This document shows positions 21,543 to 32,331 of a DNA stretch of 64,000 bases, in pieces. The first letter of the stretch is position 1. Each line of letters begins with the position of its first letter. The translations under genes were made by a program, and so were the position numbers. Source of the stretch: Actinomucor elegans. Taxonomy: Eukaryota > Mucoromycota > Mucoromycetes > Mucorales > Mucoraceae. A model generated the notes under the pieces. The model had not been told where the DNA came from, searched no databases, and saw only the letters and a list, made by a program, of their open reading frames with translations. The stretch covers positions 3,162,001 through 3,226,000 of the forward strand of contig JAMSLZ010000002.1 in NCBI GenBank assembly GCA_026027325.1, read 5' to 3'.

Positions 21543-22803
21543 ATGAACCAGCATGGAACTGAATTACTAGATAGCTTTGATAGACTGTCACTCAGTTCTC
21601 TTTCTAAAAGTTCACCTTCCACCTTTTCACTTAAATCTTCGCGTACAAGTTCTAAAAGTAAGCATTCAGTAACCAATTCATCAGTGTTGTTAACTCTTTT
21701 TTATTCTTGTAGGTTCTAATTTATCTCATGTGCCTTGCAAGTTCTTTAAGCAAGGAACCTGCACAGCTGGTGCAAACTGTATCTTTTCGCATAATCCAGA
21801 TCCTACCTCTGAATCATCTGTGTGCAAGTACTTTAGAAAGGGCAACTGTAAATTCGGCACAAAATGCGCTCTATTACACACTATGTCTCCATATACATCT
21901 ACCAATAGTAAATCTCAACCGCCTCAACAGCCCACCAATCGATTTCCGTTTGAAGGTAGCCATAGTGTAAGCCAGGATCGTGATTACTTCTTGGATCCTT
22001 TTGCTTCTTCTGCACCTTCTCAATCACCGTTTTCTTTACTATCATTATCTGATGAAAGGCTACGACTACCACAGCTACCACAACAAAGCTCTAGTAACCA
22101 TGATCCTATGGTTCAGCTGATGGGAACATCGCCCTTTCAACAAAGACCTTTATTCAATGGACTGCATCAAGGCAATGCCAATAGAATCATACAGCAACAG
22201 CAACCATCACAATTACATAGCATCCCTGAAAATAACAATCATACGTTTGAAGATCAAGAGTTCTTTGATGATGTAAATGACTTTATGCTTCCTTCGTCCC
22301 TCAACGATCTGTTAACGCCTACCGAATTACGCAAACAGCAGCAATTTCCAAGTTATCTAAGTAGTAGCAGCACAAGTACCAGTCGACAGCCTTCCTTTGA
22401 ACCTATGGGAACATCTTCTTTATCATCGTCTTGGAATGTACCTTTCTATAGCGGTAGTAGCAGTCATGGCCCCATTACTAATCATGGTAGCTATGGTTAC
22501 GATGATACGCTACTAGACACACCTCAGCAGCCCTATTTCTCCAATGCCATTAATATTCCTGGTGGTCAAAGTGGAAGTAGCCGTGCCTTTAGTTACCAAG
22601 GCTATTTCTCCAGCTCAACTACTACATCTGCCGCTGCTGCTACCACTACGACGACGACGACAAGTGCTGCTCTGACATTGGATGAAGATGGTCCTTTTAT
22701 CATGGAAGATACAATAGAATCCAGTACCATTACAAATGATACTCCAAAAGTCAACAAGAACGAAAATTATCCTTTTAATCACATAATACAACAGAACCTT
22801 TAG
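21543..22803 (+). CDS. CCCH-type zinc-finger protein
   Basis: Two coding exons, 21543-21657 and 21713-22803; 401 aa. Two tandem CCCH fingers lie at about residues 46-90: CKFFKQGTCTAGANCIFSH and CKYFRKGNCKFGTKCALLH, both C-x7-C-x5-C-x3-H. This pattern binds RNA in many fungal and animal proteins. The remainder is low-complexity Ser/Gln/Asn/Pro with a poly-Thr/Ala tract (near 22620-22665), typical of a regulatory tail. The likely role is post-transcriptional mRNA control, but RNA versus DNA binding cannot be told from the sequence. The acceptor directly before the ATG suggests a 5'-UTR intron. It follows Tra2 in the same orientation; no shared regulation is evident. Confidence 0.85.
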
Positions 22804-22899
22804 TCTTATTTATACAACCAACAAAAGCTTTCTTTCTAACTAAAAAAAAAAACAAAACAAATAAAATACATATCATAAAGGCCCAATATCTAAATGAAT

Positions 22900-23768
22900 C
22901 TAATTGCCCAAACCCAAACCAACCATAGGAATCCATAACAAAACTACACTAATAACAGGGATAGTCAAGTTATCATCTAATCCAAATAATAGATTGCTAA
23001 CACCTTCACTGAATCCAGCCACAAGACCACCATATATAGCCATCATCCAAAGTGGGATGGGACTGATCAGTGCATTGTAAGACAACGGATAACGTGCCAA
23101 TGGTCCAAAATACATAAAAGTTACAAGCGCACCTGTTATCACTGCACCCAAGGACCCAGCCAAACTCTTGCCGCTATACTGAGGTGTATATCGGCCCCAC
23201 AATCGCCCGCAAATACTGGCGGTAGGATCTGTCCATGATAAATAAATAATAGAAAGCGCAGCAAGATCTCTGGGGAATCCATACAACACTATCACGCATC
23301 CTAAATAACCAGTTAGAGCTCTCTCTCCCCTTTTTTTTTGGTTCATACACAAAATCTATAACCTAACCTAATAGATAATAGACAACACCATTGATACGGT
23401 GTTGGACTTCGGAAGGTCGCATCAAAGGTCCGAGTAAAAAGCAATACAACCGATTAAACCATTCGTATTGAAACCGCAAAAGCTCGGCAGAACCAACAAT
23501 ACACAGAAACACGGTCAAAATTGGGTAGACGTCCTTGGTATCTGTGCCCGTCATGTAAAGGTATAGTACAACAAAACCTAATAGCTCATATTTAATATGG
23601 GGGGTTTTTTTTTTCGCCGGGATCTCATTCGCGATCTATTTTGACATGTTTACCTATAGAATAATGAAAAGCTTTTCGTGGAATTTCCCAGCTTCCTTTC
23701 ACAGGTACATGAGAAAACTTGGCATCAAGGATTTTTTCGGTTGAAGTAATAGAATGTGTTATAGTCAT
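22900..23768 (-). CDS. DGK1: Dgk1-like CTP-dependent diacylglycerol kinase
   Basis: Integral ER or nuclear-envelope enzyme that phosphorylates diacylglycerol to phosphatidate with CTP. Three exons: 23768-23654, 23577-23368, 23300-22900; 241 aa. The N-terminus GSWEIPRKAFHYSIGFVVLYLY matches the start of the Dgk1/polyprenol-kinase family. Later blocks are RFQYEWFNRLYCFLLGPLMR, LSWTDPTASICGRLWGRYTP and GKSLAGSLGAVITGALVTF, a conserved CTP-kinase core. At least five hydrophobic segments are visible. A tatata tract lies directly upstream of and across the ATG. Dolichol kinase is the nearest alternative family, but that enzyme is much larger. Yeast Dgk1 is 290 aa, so the length fits. Confidence 0.9.
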
Positions 23769-25437
23769 ATATAACAAATGTGTCAAGCACTAGAAAGAAG
23801 AAAGAGAAATTATATATAAATATATATATATACTACAGGGCAGGCTAAATGGTAGCCGCATTTTTTTTTTTTTTTTAAAAAAAAGGTTCTCCAAATTAGG
23901 GCCCCGAATATCTTGTGTGTTGTGGACTTCCCAAGATCACAAGGACCCTTTTTGCACAATTTGCATACATGTTCTTGAATAGTAAAAGAGCAGCTGGCTT
24001 CATATTTGGCTTGTGATGATGACTCATCCTTCTTGTAAGGATATGCTTAGATGGATTTTAGGAAGGGGAAGAGGTACTATTTTATATAGATTTTTTTTTT
24101 CACTTTTCTGCATTCCAATTGAAGGGAAGGAACGTCCTTTTCATGAATATCAGCTATTGGCGCTACAAATTACACTAATAATTGCTGACGTTTGGCGCTA
24201 AATAAAAGCCCTTGTAATTTTAAAGGAACCATGGCCTATGTATTCCAAGATTCTCTGTGCTTCATATATTGATATTGGATAAAATGCTTCTATTGTAACA
24301 ATAGAAGGGCCCAGTTCAATCAATTAGGAATCTCATTCGATGTTATAGGGTATGTCAATTTAAAAAAGATATAGGTCAAATGATATAATCTATTTTCTTT
24401 AATATTAGCCTATCTCTCGGCTCTCGGCTTGCTTTCCGTTCCATTTCTAAACCTTATGAAGGAAATCGAATCATCAGATCGCATGAGAAAGCTTAGAATT
24501 GTTGATGAGTGTAGGTAGATTTTCCATATCAAAACGAGAACGATTGATTTTTTTTTGTGGAAAACTAACTTGTCTTAAAGCGCTTTTTTGATAATAAAGC
24601 ATGAGGCTGGATAATGGATATTCTGGCATAATTTGTAAAGAGTTTACTATGCATTGAATGATGCAAAGAACATACCAGCTGTGGATGCAATAAATAGGAG
24701 TCATCTAATCATGATTTAAGCTATTCTATTGTCTTTTTTTGATTTATGATCAATAGTAGTGATTTTTATATGCGATAAAAAAAAGTTTATAAATACTTGA
24801 AGTATAGAAAGTATAGCTTTATTTTAAGCTTATGAGTTTAAAAGATACTATCAAAATTTTGAAAATTTTTTGCAGAAAACTTAATTGGATAGCGAAGTAC
24901 ACTTCTCTATATGTAAGAGTATCATTGACGGACGGAATCTTAAATATCGTAATGATGATGATGGTGTATAATAATGATAAGTTAGTGTTCATTAATGTAA
25001 TCAATAAATAACTAAAAATGTGGACAAGTAGAAAATGTATCAGCATATTTAGTGGTCTTTTGCGTCGAATAGTACATATATTATATAAAAAAATATAGCA
25101 AATATATGGAATTGTTCTTATTTCTTAAGTGATGTTTGGTTTTTTTTAGTTCCGCAGAAAAAAATCGCATTTTTTATGAAGAAAGCCAATAAAAACAATG
25201 AATATGCATGTAAGTGCATAATGCGTATTAGGATTAAAAACTATATCACAAAAGCCAAGTTCCTACAGCCAGAAGTTTCCATCAAAGTTTGAAATGCTTA
25301 CTCAGGAAGAATTGTTTCAATAAAAAAAAAAAAAAAAAAAAAAAAACTGTTTACGGGGCTTAAAACCAATGGGTCTAGTCTTAAATTACTGTGGCTCACT
25401 AATGTAATACTCTTTTTTTTTCGCGTCTCAATATATA
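23769..25437. other. AT-rich intergenic region, no supported gene
   Basis: Contains a poly-T run (~23862-23876), an A25 run (25322-25346) and a perfect small hairpin (cttctattg/caatagaag, 24287-24307). The plus-strand frame at 24013-24201 has no motif. No RNA gene was recognised. Confidence 0.5.
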
Positions 25438-25938
25438 ATGAATAGATTCATTTCACTTAATCTTTTTACAAAGTCATTTTCCAGACAAAGCTTGATTGCC
25501 AGAAGCCAATGTAATAGAATTTTGAATAATAAAAGGAAATTTATTGATATTTTGCTTAGTTAGCGCCGTAGCTCCCCGCTACTTTAGCTCAACGGTAGTT
25601 GATAGCAAAGTTCATATGGAGGAAACGATGAACAAGATTGAAGAGCTGTTTAGCGCAGCTAAAGATGAGGTAACATAGTGATCATAGCCTAGATATAAAG
25701 CAAATTCGATTAATCATCCTTCCAGCTCGAGTACGCAGAAGAATCCCAAGGCACAACTTATTATCACGAAGATTTAACAACTGCAGAGAAAGCAGTGAAT
25801 GAGGTATTGCTTGCCTACAGCGACTTTTTAGACTCTTTGCCTTCGGACGATATGAGAAACGAGGTCAATACCAAAGTCGGTATGAAGATGAAAGAACTAA
25901 AGATGACCTTTGACGCTTTACCCGAGGAAGGACACTAG
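25438..25938 (+). CDS. small mitochondrial protein of unknown function
   Basis: Three short exons, 25438-25510, 25560-25669 and 25726-25938; 131 aa, all in frame. The N-terminus (MNRFISLNLFTKSFSRQSLI, then RSQFSAVAPRYFSS) has no acidic residue, is rich in Arg/Ser and ends in RYFSS, the classic matrix presequence with cleavage motif. The mature part (~85-95 aa) is acidic and strongly helical: an amphipathic helix (MEETMNKIEELFSAAKDELEYAEES), a short turn, then a second and third helix (TTAEKAVNEVLLAYSDFLDS; DDMRNEVNTKVGMKMKELKM). No cysteine pairs, so it is not a CHCH protein. It ends 47 nt from the U2A' stop codon (tail-to-tail). Localisation is a confident inference; function and family are not recognised. 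Confidence 0.75.
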
Positions 25939-25985
25939 TTTTTTTTCTTTTTTTTTTTTTTTTGTATATATGGTTTTTTTATTGC

Positions 25986-26864
25986 TTAGTTGGTAGTAGG
26001 AACATGACCAGCCTTTAATAAACGTTCTAATCTTGAAATTTCATCGAGCGAAGTAGCTTGCTTAAGTGCCTCCTACGGTGTGAAGAGTCAGTATGCTTAT
26101 TATAGAACGTGCATCACCGATAACTTACCTTGATCTTTAATTGTTCATCGGGTGTGAGTCCATGGCTCGTGGTACCATTACCTGCATTTAATCCTTCTCC
26201 AGGCTCAAAGGTCTTTGTTTTACTGTCTGCCATGGATTTGGCCAAATCGTTATCTGTACCATCTGCCTTTCTAAACAAATTGTTGGCCTCCTTCTTTTCG
26301 TTCAACGTAACCTTGTTGAAATCCAAAACACGCAATTGAGGAAGTTTATAGATGACATAAAGACGGTAATGAGGCTTTTTGGTGACAGGGTTATCCATAA
26401 TACTGAGATGTGTCAATTTTTTGCATTCAACTAAAGGTTCTAAATCGCCTAATTCACTCAAAGCATTATTGGTCAATACGATGGTGTGCAAGTTGGGCAC
26501 GTAATTGTTGAGTCCAGTTTCGATTTTACTGATACGGTTATTGTTGAGTAACAAGTGTTGGAGACGATTCAAGCGAGGAAAGTTGCCGAGAACGCGCAAA
26601 TCATTATTGGTAAAATCAATAGCATCGTTCAAATCCTGTTCTAGTGGGTTAGAAGTGCGCATTTAACGTAGACTAGACTCGTTCTTACTTTAGTAACACC
26701 GAGATTTTCAATAGCAGGTATTTTTAAATCTAGTTTGCTTGATGGATTAGAGTGATTGAACGCGTTTTGATTTGGAGAGCTTTACCTCTAAGAATAAGTT
26801 CACGATCCCCCAAAGGATTAATTTGTGATAAACTATTGGAGATTAAATCAGCAGTCAACTTCAT
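25986..26864 (-). CDS. LEA1: U2 snRNP A' protein (Lea1/SNRPA1)
   Basis: Spliceosome component that binds U2 snRNA stem-loop IV together with U2B''. Four exons: 26864-26786, 26729-26689, 26635-26129, 26072-25986; 237 aa. The start MKLTADLISNSLSQINPLGD and the leucine-rich repeats (FTNNDLRVLGNFPRLNRLQH, LLLNNNRI, NLHTIVLTNNALSELGDLEP, LTHLSIMDNPVTKKPHYRLY) are characteristic of U2A'. The cap motif YKLPQLRVLDFNKVTLNEK follows. The C-terminal part is shorter and charged (LTPDEQLKIKEALKQATSLD). The acceptor of exon 3 is the ag of gaacag rather than the earlier ctag, because only that keeps the LRR in frame. Confidence 0.95.
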
Positions 26865-27562
26865 GATGCAATGTACAAAGGAAAAGGTTGCTTAATTATA
26901 AAAGACTGGGTCAAGTTGAATTCAAATGATTGAAAGGTGGTGGCTTATTGGGCGCCAGTTTTCAGCCAGCGATTTATACAACTTGTGCTTATACCTTGAT
27001 TTTTTAAGTGAATACCAATTAAAGGCAGCTTGCATTGGTTGACGGAGATTGGAGGCTACGACAATCATTCACCGTCGAAAAACTATCAACTTTGGGATGT
27101 TTATTACATTATATAGAAATTTAAATATTTAAAAAGTCTGCTAACAAATGTTTCAGAAAGATTAATTGAAATTTGAAAGAATTAAATATTACAATACACT
27201 ATTTATAAAAAAAAAAAAGAAAAAATAGTTAGCACTAACCTATGCTGTATTGGTTTCTATTAAAAGGCCAGTTTTTTTCATATATAACAAAAATGATAGA
27301 TACAAAATTTGACGTGTAAAGTATGCTAAGGGATTATACAAGTATCCTACTCATGATATTTAATTTAATACAAGAGACGATACAAGATCTCGAAAATTCA
27401 AATCAATGGTTTGTTGTACAAAAGAAAAATCGAACTGAGCTCAAATTCGCTTGGTGATATTCAACCATTGTAATTGGGCAGCGGAAAATGGAAATATCGA
27501 GAAAAAGAAATTATTCATTGGCCAGCATTACGTGCCCATTTCTTTTTCTATACAAACATTCC
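26865..27562. other. bidirectional promoter region (U2A' and cactin)
   Basis: The two genes are transcribed away from each other, so this ~700-bp interval must hold both promoters. It is AT-rich. A CCAAT-like motif occurs inside the 17-bp word attggttgacggagatt at 27034-27050, which recurs at 46730-46746. Confidence 0.5.
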
Positions 27563-29741
27563 ATGGCTCGATCACCCGAAAGACGCAGCAGAAACCGATC
27601 GTCTGATAGACATGGTTCTTCAGAGAGACGAAGCCGGCATAGATCCCGAAGTGTAGATAGAAGTGATAGAAAGAGAAGGTACTAAATGCTTAATTTATTA
27701 CATTATTCCTCGAACGCATGCTAATAATTTAAACTAGACATCGCGATCGCTCCGCTTCTCCAGATAGACACAGACGCCATAAACACAAAAAAGAAAAAAA
27801 GACCAAGAAATACAAGAGCAAATATAGTGACGATGAGGATTTGGATAGTGAAGAAGAAAAGAAACGCGCGGCAGCTATAGGCAAACCTTCACTGGAAGCA
27901 TTAGGTTATTCCAACGTCAATAATCCTTTTAACGATGTGAACTTGGAGTCCAAATTTGTCTGGGGAAAGAAAAAGCAGAGAGACAAGAAGCAACTAGGAT
28001 TATCTGAAGCGGAATTGAAGCGACGTGAACGTGATCGTAAAAAGGAAGCCGATGAGGAATTGGCCAAATTGAACAAACGAAGAGCTGAACGTGAGCGTGA
28101 AATGGAACTCAGAGAAGAAGAACAAGCACGCGTTCAAAGAGACGCCGAGCTGGCGCAGATGGGTGATTGGGAAGCAAAGGAAGAAGAGTTTCATTTGGAA
28201 CAAGCAAAGCAACGGGCTGCTATTCGTATCAGAGATGGTCGCGCAAAGCCTATTGATATCTTGGCGATGAATTTACGTTTAGCGAACGAACCTGATAAAG
28301 TAGAAGAAGAAGTTGATTTAGAAATTGATTTAGATGAGCCCTATACCATATTTGACGTAAGTTCTATTAGAACAAGCGAAAAAACATTCATTGTCTAACG
28401 TTCCATTGTAGAATTTAAGCCTAGCAGACACGGACGAATTACATAAAGATATTCAGATGCACCTTGCCTTGGAGAAAAACCCCAGGACTCTCGAGTTTTG
28501 GCGTGCTATGATTGTCGTGGCAGAGGATGCTCTTTCTAAAATGCGGGAGAACGAAGAACGTATTCGATCTGGTGGTGTAGCCTTGACAGTCAATCAAGAC
28601 ATTCACCGTGTGCTATCAGGCAAGACAGTAGCTCAGCTCTCTGTTCTTCAGGACCAAATCGTTCGCAAGTTGAATAGTAATGAACCTATTGATGTTGAAT
28701 ATTGGGAAAACCTCTTGAAGGAATTGGTTATCTACAAGGCTAAAGCCAAATTGAATGATATGCATCAAGAAATTTTAACAGCTCGTTTACATCAACTTCG
28801 TAATAAACAACGTGAAGAAGCCTTGAAGGTGCAGGAAGAGCTAGAACGTGTGCTATCTATGCAAGAAACACAAGTACATGGTCAGGGCGTCAGAGCAGGT
28901 GAAGGCATCAAGGCAGAGCCTGTGGATGAAGAGATGACTGAAGCGCAAGATGAATCATTTATCAAAGAAAGCACTTACAAACCTTCTGGTGGTTTGTTAT
29001 TGGAAGAATATAGCCGTGCTATGAGCCCAGAGCCTATGACCAGTTTAAATAAAGAAGATCGTGAGCTCGAAATTGTAGACCCCGTAGAAGACTTGAAGGA
29101 ACTGGTAAGTTTGATGTGCTAATTATTGATAAGGGTATTCATTATCTTTCCTATAGATCGATAAACGTCGCGTAGTTTTGAATAGTACAATCATTCCCAA
29201 GCAACCCAAGCAAGAAGAGGAAGAAGTTGAAGTAGAGCAAGTGCGTAATAAAGATGAATCAATAGCTTCCACAGTCCTGTTTGAACAAGAAGCCGCCAAA
29301 GGTGTTGATGAAGACGAAGATCTTTTCAATGTTGAAGCTGAACTAGGTCAGCAAACGTACAACTGGCAAGACAAGTATCGCCCACGTAAACCTCGTTACT
29401 TTAACCGTGTTCATACTGGTTATGAGTGGAACAAATACAACCAAACCCATTATGATCTCGATAATCCACCACCCAAGGTCGTGCAAGGCTACAAGTTTAA
29501 TATCTTTTATCCTGATCTGATCGACAACTCAGTGGCACCTACTTACTATATCGACAAGGACCCTGAATCGCCGGATACCGTTTTGATTCGATTCCACGCA
29601 GGCCCGCCTTATGAAGATATCGCTTTCCGTATCGTGAATCGAGAATGGGAGTATTCTCACAAGAAAGGTTTCCGTTGCAGCTTTGATCGAGGTGTCCTGA
29701 GTCTTTGGTTTCATTTCAAGAGACAATTCTACAGAAAGTAG
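27563..29741 (+). CDS. CACTIN: cactin, spliceosome-associated protein
   Basis: Nuclear protein needed for fidelity of pre-mRNA splicing (Cay1 in fission yeast) and for Toll/NF-kB control in animals. Four exons: 27563-27678, 27738-28356, 28412-29104, 29157-29741; 670 aa. An Arg/Ser-rich start (~1-65) leads to a Lys-rich block and a coiled coil (~150-200, RRERDRKKEADEELAKLNKR). Next is the mid domain containing KNPRTLEFWRAMIVVAEDAL and VLSGKTVAQLSVLQDQI. The C-terminal CactinC_cactus domain carries the hallmark YRPRKPRYFNRVHTGYEWNK and continues to the end (FRCSFDRGVLSLWFHFKRQF). Length and domain order match the family. The start is the first ATG in frame with the RS domain. Confidence 0.96.
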
Positions 29742-29898
29742 TCCCTACGTGACTGTTTGGTATCGAGATTTCCTCGCCCCAGTTTTGAATTTGCATGTAT
29801 ACTTGTCTTTTCTAATAAACTCTTATGTCCTTTCTCAATACTATAAAAGCTTGCTTTATTCGCAATAACTGCCGTCAACCTATCAAAAGTAATAGAGT

Positions 29899-30781
29899 AT
29901 GATTAATAGGATCAAACAAGCAGCTCATTTATCTTGCTTAGTTTTCGCGCAAACCGCACGCTATGGAACCCAAAACTCGCTCAAGTCTGCTCTTGATAAA
30001 AAATCTATCCAGTTCACTAGTAAGCATTTAAAACAGGCTTTGGAACAAAAGGACGTGGTGTTTTACCAAGCACCAGCCGGTGTTGGCCGTACTTTTATGT
30101 GGATGTATATCTCTGCAGGCGTTCAACTCATGTTTTGGTAAAGTGTACAAATATTTTGAGCGCTTGCATCTGTCAAACTCATATTGTGAGTTGATAGGGG
30201 AAATCTAGCTAGTTTGGCCTATGTTGCATATACAGTCAAGGATGGGTAATAGTCTATGATTTGGTACATTTGTAGATCATTGTGTTAATACTCATTGCAT
30301 ATAGAGAAGAAGAGGATGCGCCTGTCGTACTTGCTCCTGAAGGCAAGCGTATGGCGATTGCTGGCGGTTTAGTGACAGTTGGTGTAGCCATTGCTTCAGT
30401 GATGTGTCTTTATCCTTGGAGGTGAGACCAAAGAATCGTATTGTTAAGAAGAAAAAACTAACATATTTTTTTTTTTGTTCAAGATACGTGGACAAGCTGA
30501 TCTTATTAAAGGGTGCAAATACCGTCAAGTTAGTGACTCATGCTCGCTTAATCAATTCTCAAAAATACAAAGAGTATCCTTTGGAGCAATTATACTGTAA
30601 ACAAAAAGTGTTTACAGGCGTAGGTAAAACAGGCACTGATCCTGTAGGTGTGAAAGCCAATTCTACACACATATTCTTGGGCGCTAAAGGTGAAAAAATG
30701 GCCTACATGTTGGATAGAAAAGGGTCTTTTATGGATAGTAAGCTATTTGATGGATTATGGTTTAATGCACATGGAAAATAA
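29899..30781 (+). CDS. TMEM223: TMEM223-like mitochondrial inner-membrane protein
   Basis: Animal TMEM223 is a mitochondrial protein linked to synthesis of COX1 and complex IV assembly. Four exons: 29899-30137, 30198-30245, 30305-30421, 30484-30781; 233 aa. An N-terminal basic presequence (MINRIKQAAHLSCLVFAQTARY) is followed by the family signature DVVFYQAPAGVGRTFMW, a first membrane helix (MYISAGVQLMFWGNLASLAYVA), a short charged loop and a second helix (MAIAGGLVTVGVAIASVMCLYPW). The C-terminal soluble part ends YMLDRKGSFMDSKLFDGLW, matching the TMEM223 end motif. The gene starts only ~160 nt after cactin in the same direction; independent transcription is assumed. Confidence 0.85.
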
Positions 30782-30822
30782 AACATAGAAAAAGACAGAG
30801 GTTAGAATATTATATAATATGA

Positions 30823-32291
30823 CTATTGCTGTTGCTGGTTGATAATTGCTTGCTGTTGCTGTTTCCAATGCATCTGCTTGGTGTATTCATAAATACAGAT
30901 AGCACCACTGACATGCACATTTAAAGAACGGGTAATACCATACTGAGGAATCTCTATAGTGACGTCGAGCATTTGTAATAAATCAGCAGGCACACCTTGA
31001 CGTTCTTTGCCTAAAAGCAAGACACATTTCTCGGGAAACTGATAATCACCCAGAGTTGCACTGGTCGTTGTTTGCTCGAGACCACACAAAGTATAGCCTT
31101 GATCTTTCTTTTCTTGAAGATATTTGCCTACATCGGGTTCTGCTACTTCTATCATAGGCATCCATTTCTCAGAAGCTACACTGATGGTAGTAAACCCAAT
31201 ATCATCCTTGATCTTGAGTGTAGGCACAACCAATTGAGAAGCATTAAAGATTTCACAGGTACGGCAAAGACCAGCCAAATTAGGCAGTCTGTCAATTAAA
31301 CTTGCCACTACAATCAAGTCATTACGGCGACGGTTCTTTTTGACTAGATGCTTGGTCAGATCCATATCAGTTTCCAGCATCATTTCCCAAGGCATAATCT
31401 TCTTTTGATATACATCTTCAGCAATAGCTCCATCGTCGGAAGTTAACTTGGCTTCTTTTTTAGCAGCGTCGATTTCATCTTCAATGCCAATCATTTCGGA
31501 AGGGTCTGCACTAGTATAAATCTCTCTTCTTGCTGGGTTAACAAAAGGACAGCGTTCGACCACCTGAGGATTCACTCTAACAAATGCTTTCTATACAATA
31601 AACAAAAGAATTAGTCATTAGTTCATATCAATTTCTTTGAAAATGACATTACGGAGCCAATCTTTTCGTTATCAATCACTTGGAATCCACTCATCATTTG
31701 ACGGAAAATGAACTCTATATTGAAGTCTTGAATAGGGTCAAATTTGGACATGTAAAACTGGGACTTGATCTTGTCAAAGAACTTGATACAGTCAATATAA
31801 GTTTCCATGAAGGTGCCAATGGATTTGAGGTACTTGTTTTCTTCTAGCTTTTGACCGTAACCGCGTTGGATGCAGCCCTTCCAATTACGCTGCCAAGCAC
31901 AATAAGAAAACAAACGGATAGTGAAGTGATTGGTGATTAACCAGGGAATCAAGCGAACAAAAATCTCTTCAAAGTAGCCTTGCACAGCATCTGTTGGAAG
32001 TACATCACCCAATGTAAAAGTAACCGTCAATAAAGAAATAACGTAGTTAGGCTTGTGGTTGGGATCAGCAATTCTATCGTACAAGAGAGGCAAACGATCA
32101 GGGAAACGGCGCAAGAGACGGACCATAGCCCATTCCAAATAACAGCGAACAGAAGTGACAGATTCCTTACGCATAATTTCAAATAGCAATCCCATATAAT
32201 GGTTAACTTTATCTTCAGAAGCAAGATCGATAATTAAAAGTGTAGAACAGCAAACCCGTAACTAAAAGAGGATGATGTGAATCGTTTAGTG

Positions 32292-32331
<40 letters not shown>

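Noticed and set aside
25585..25598. tagctcaacggtag resembles a tRNA A box
   Set aside because: It lies in the coding exon of the mitochondrial protein; no B box or acceptor stem could be paired around it.
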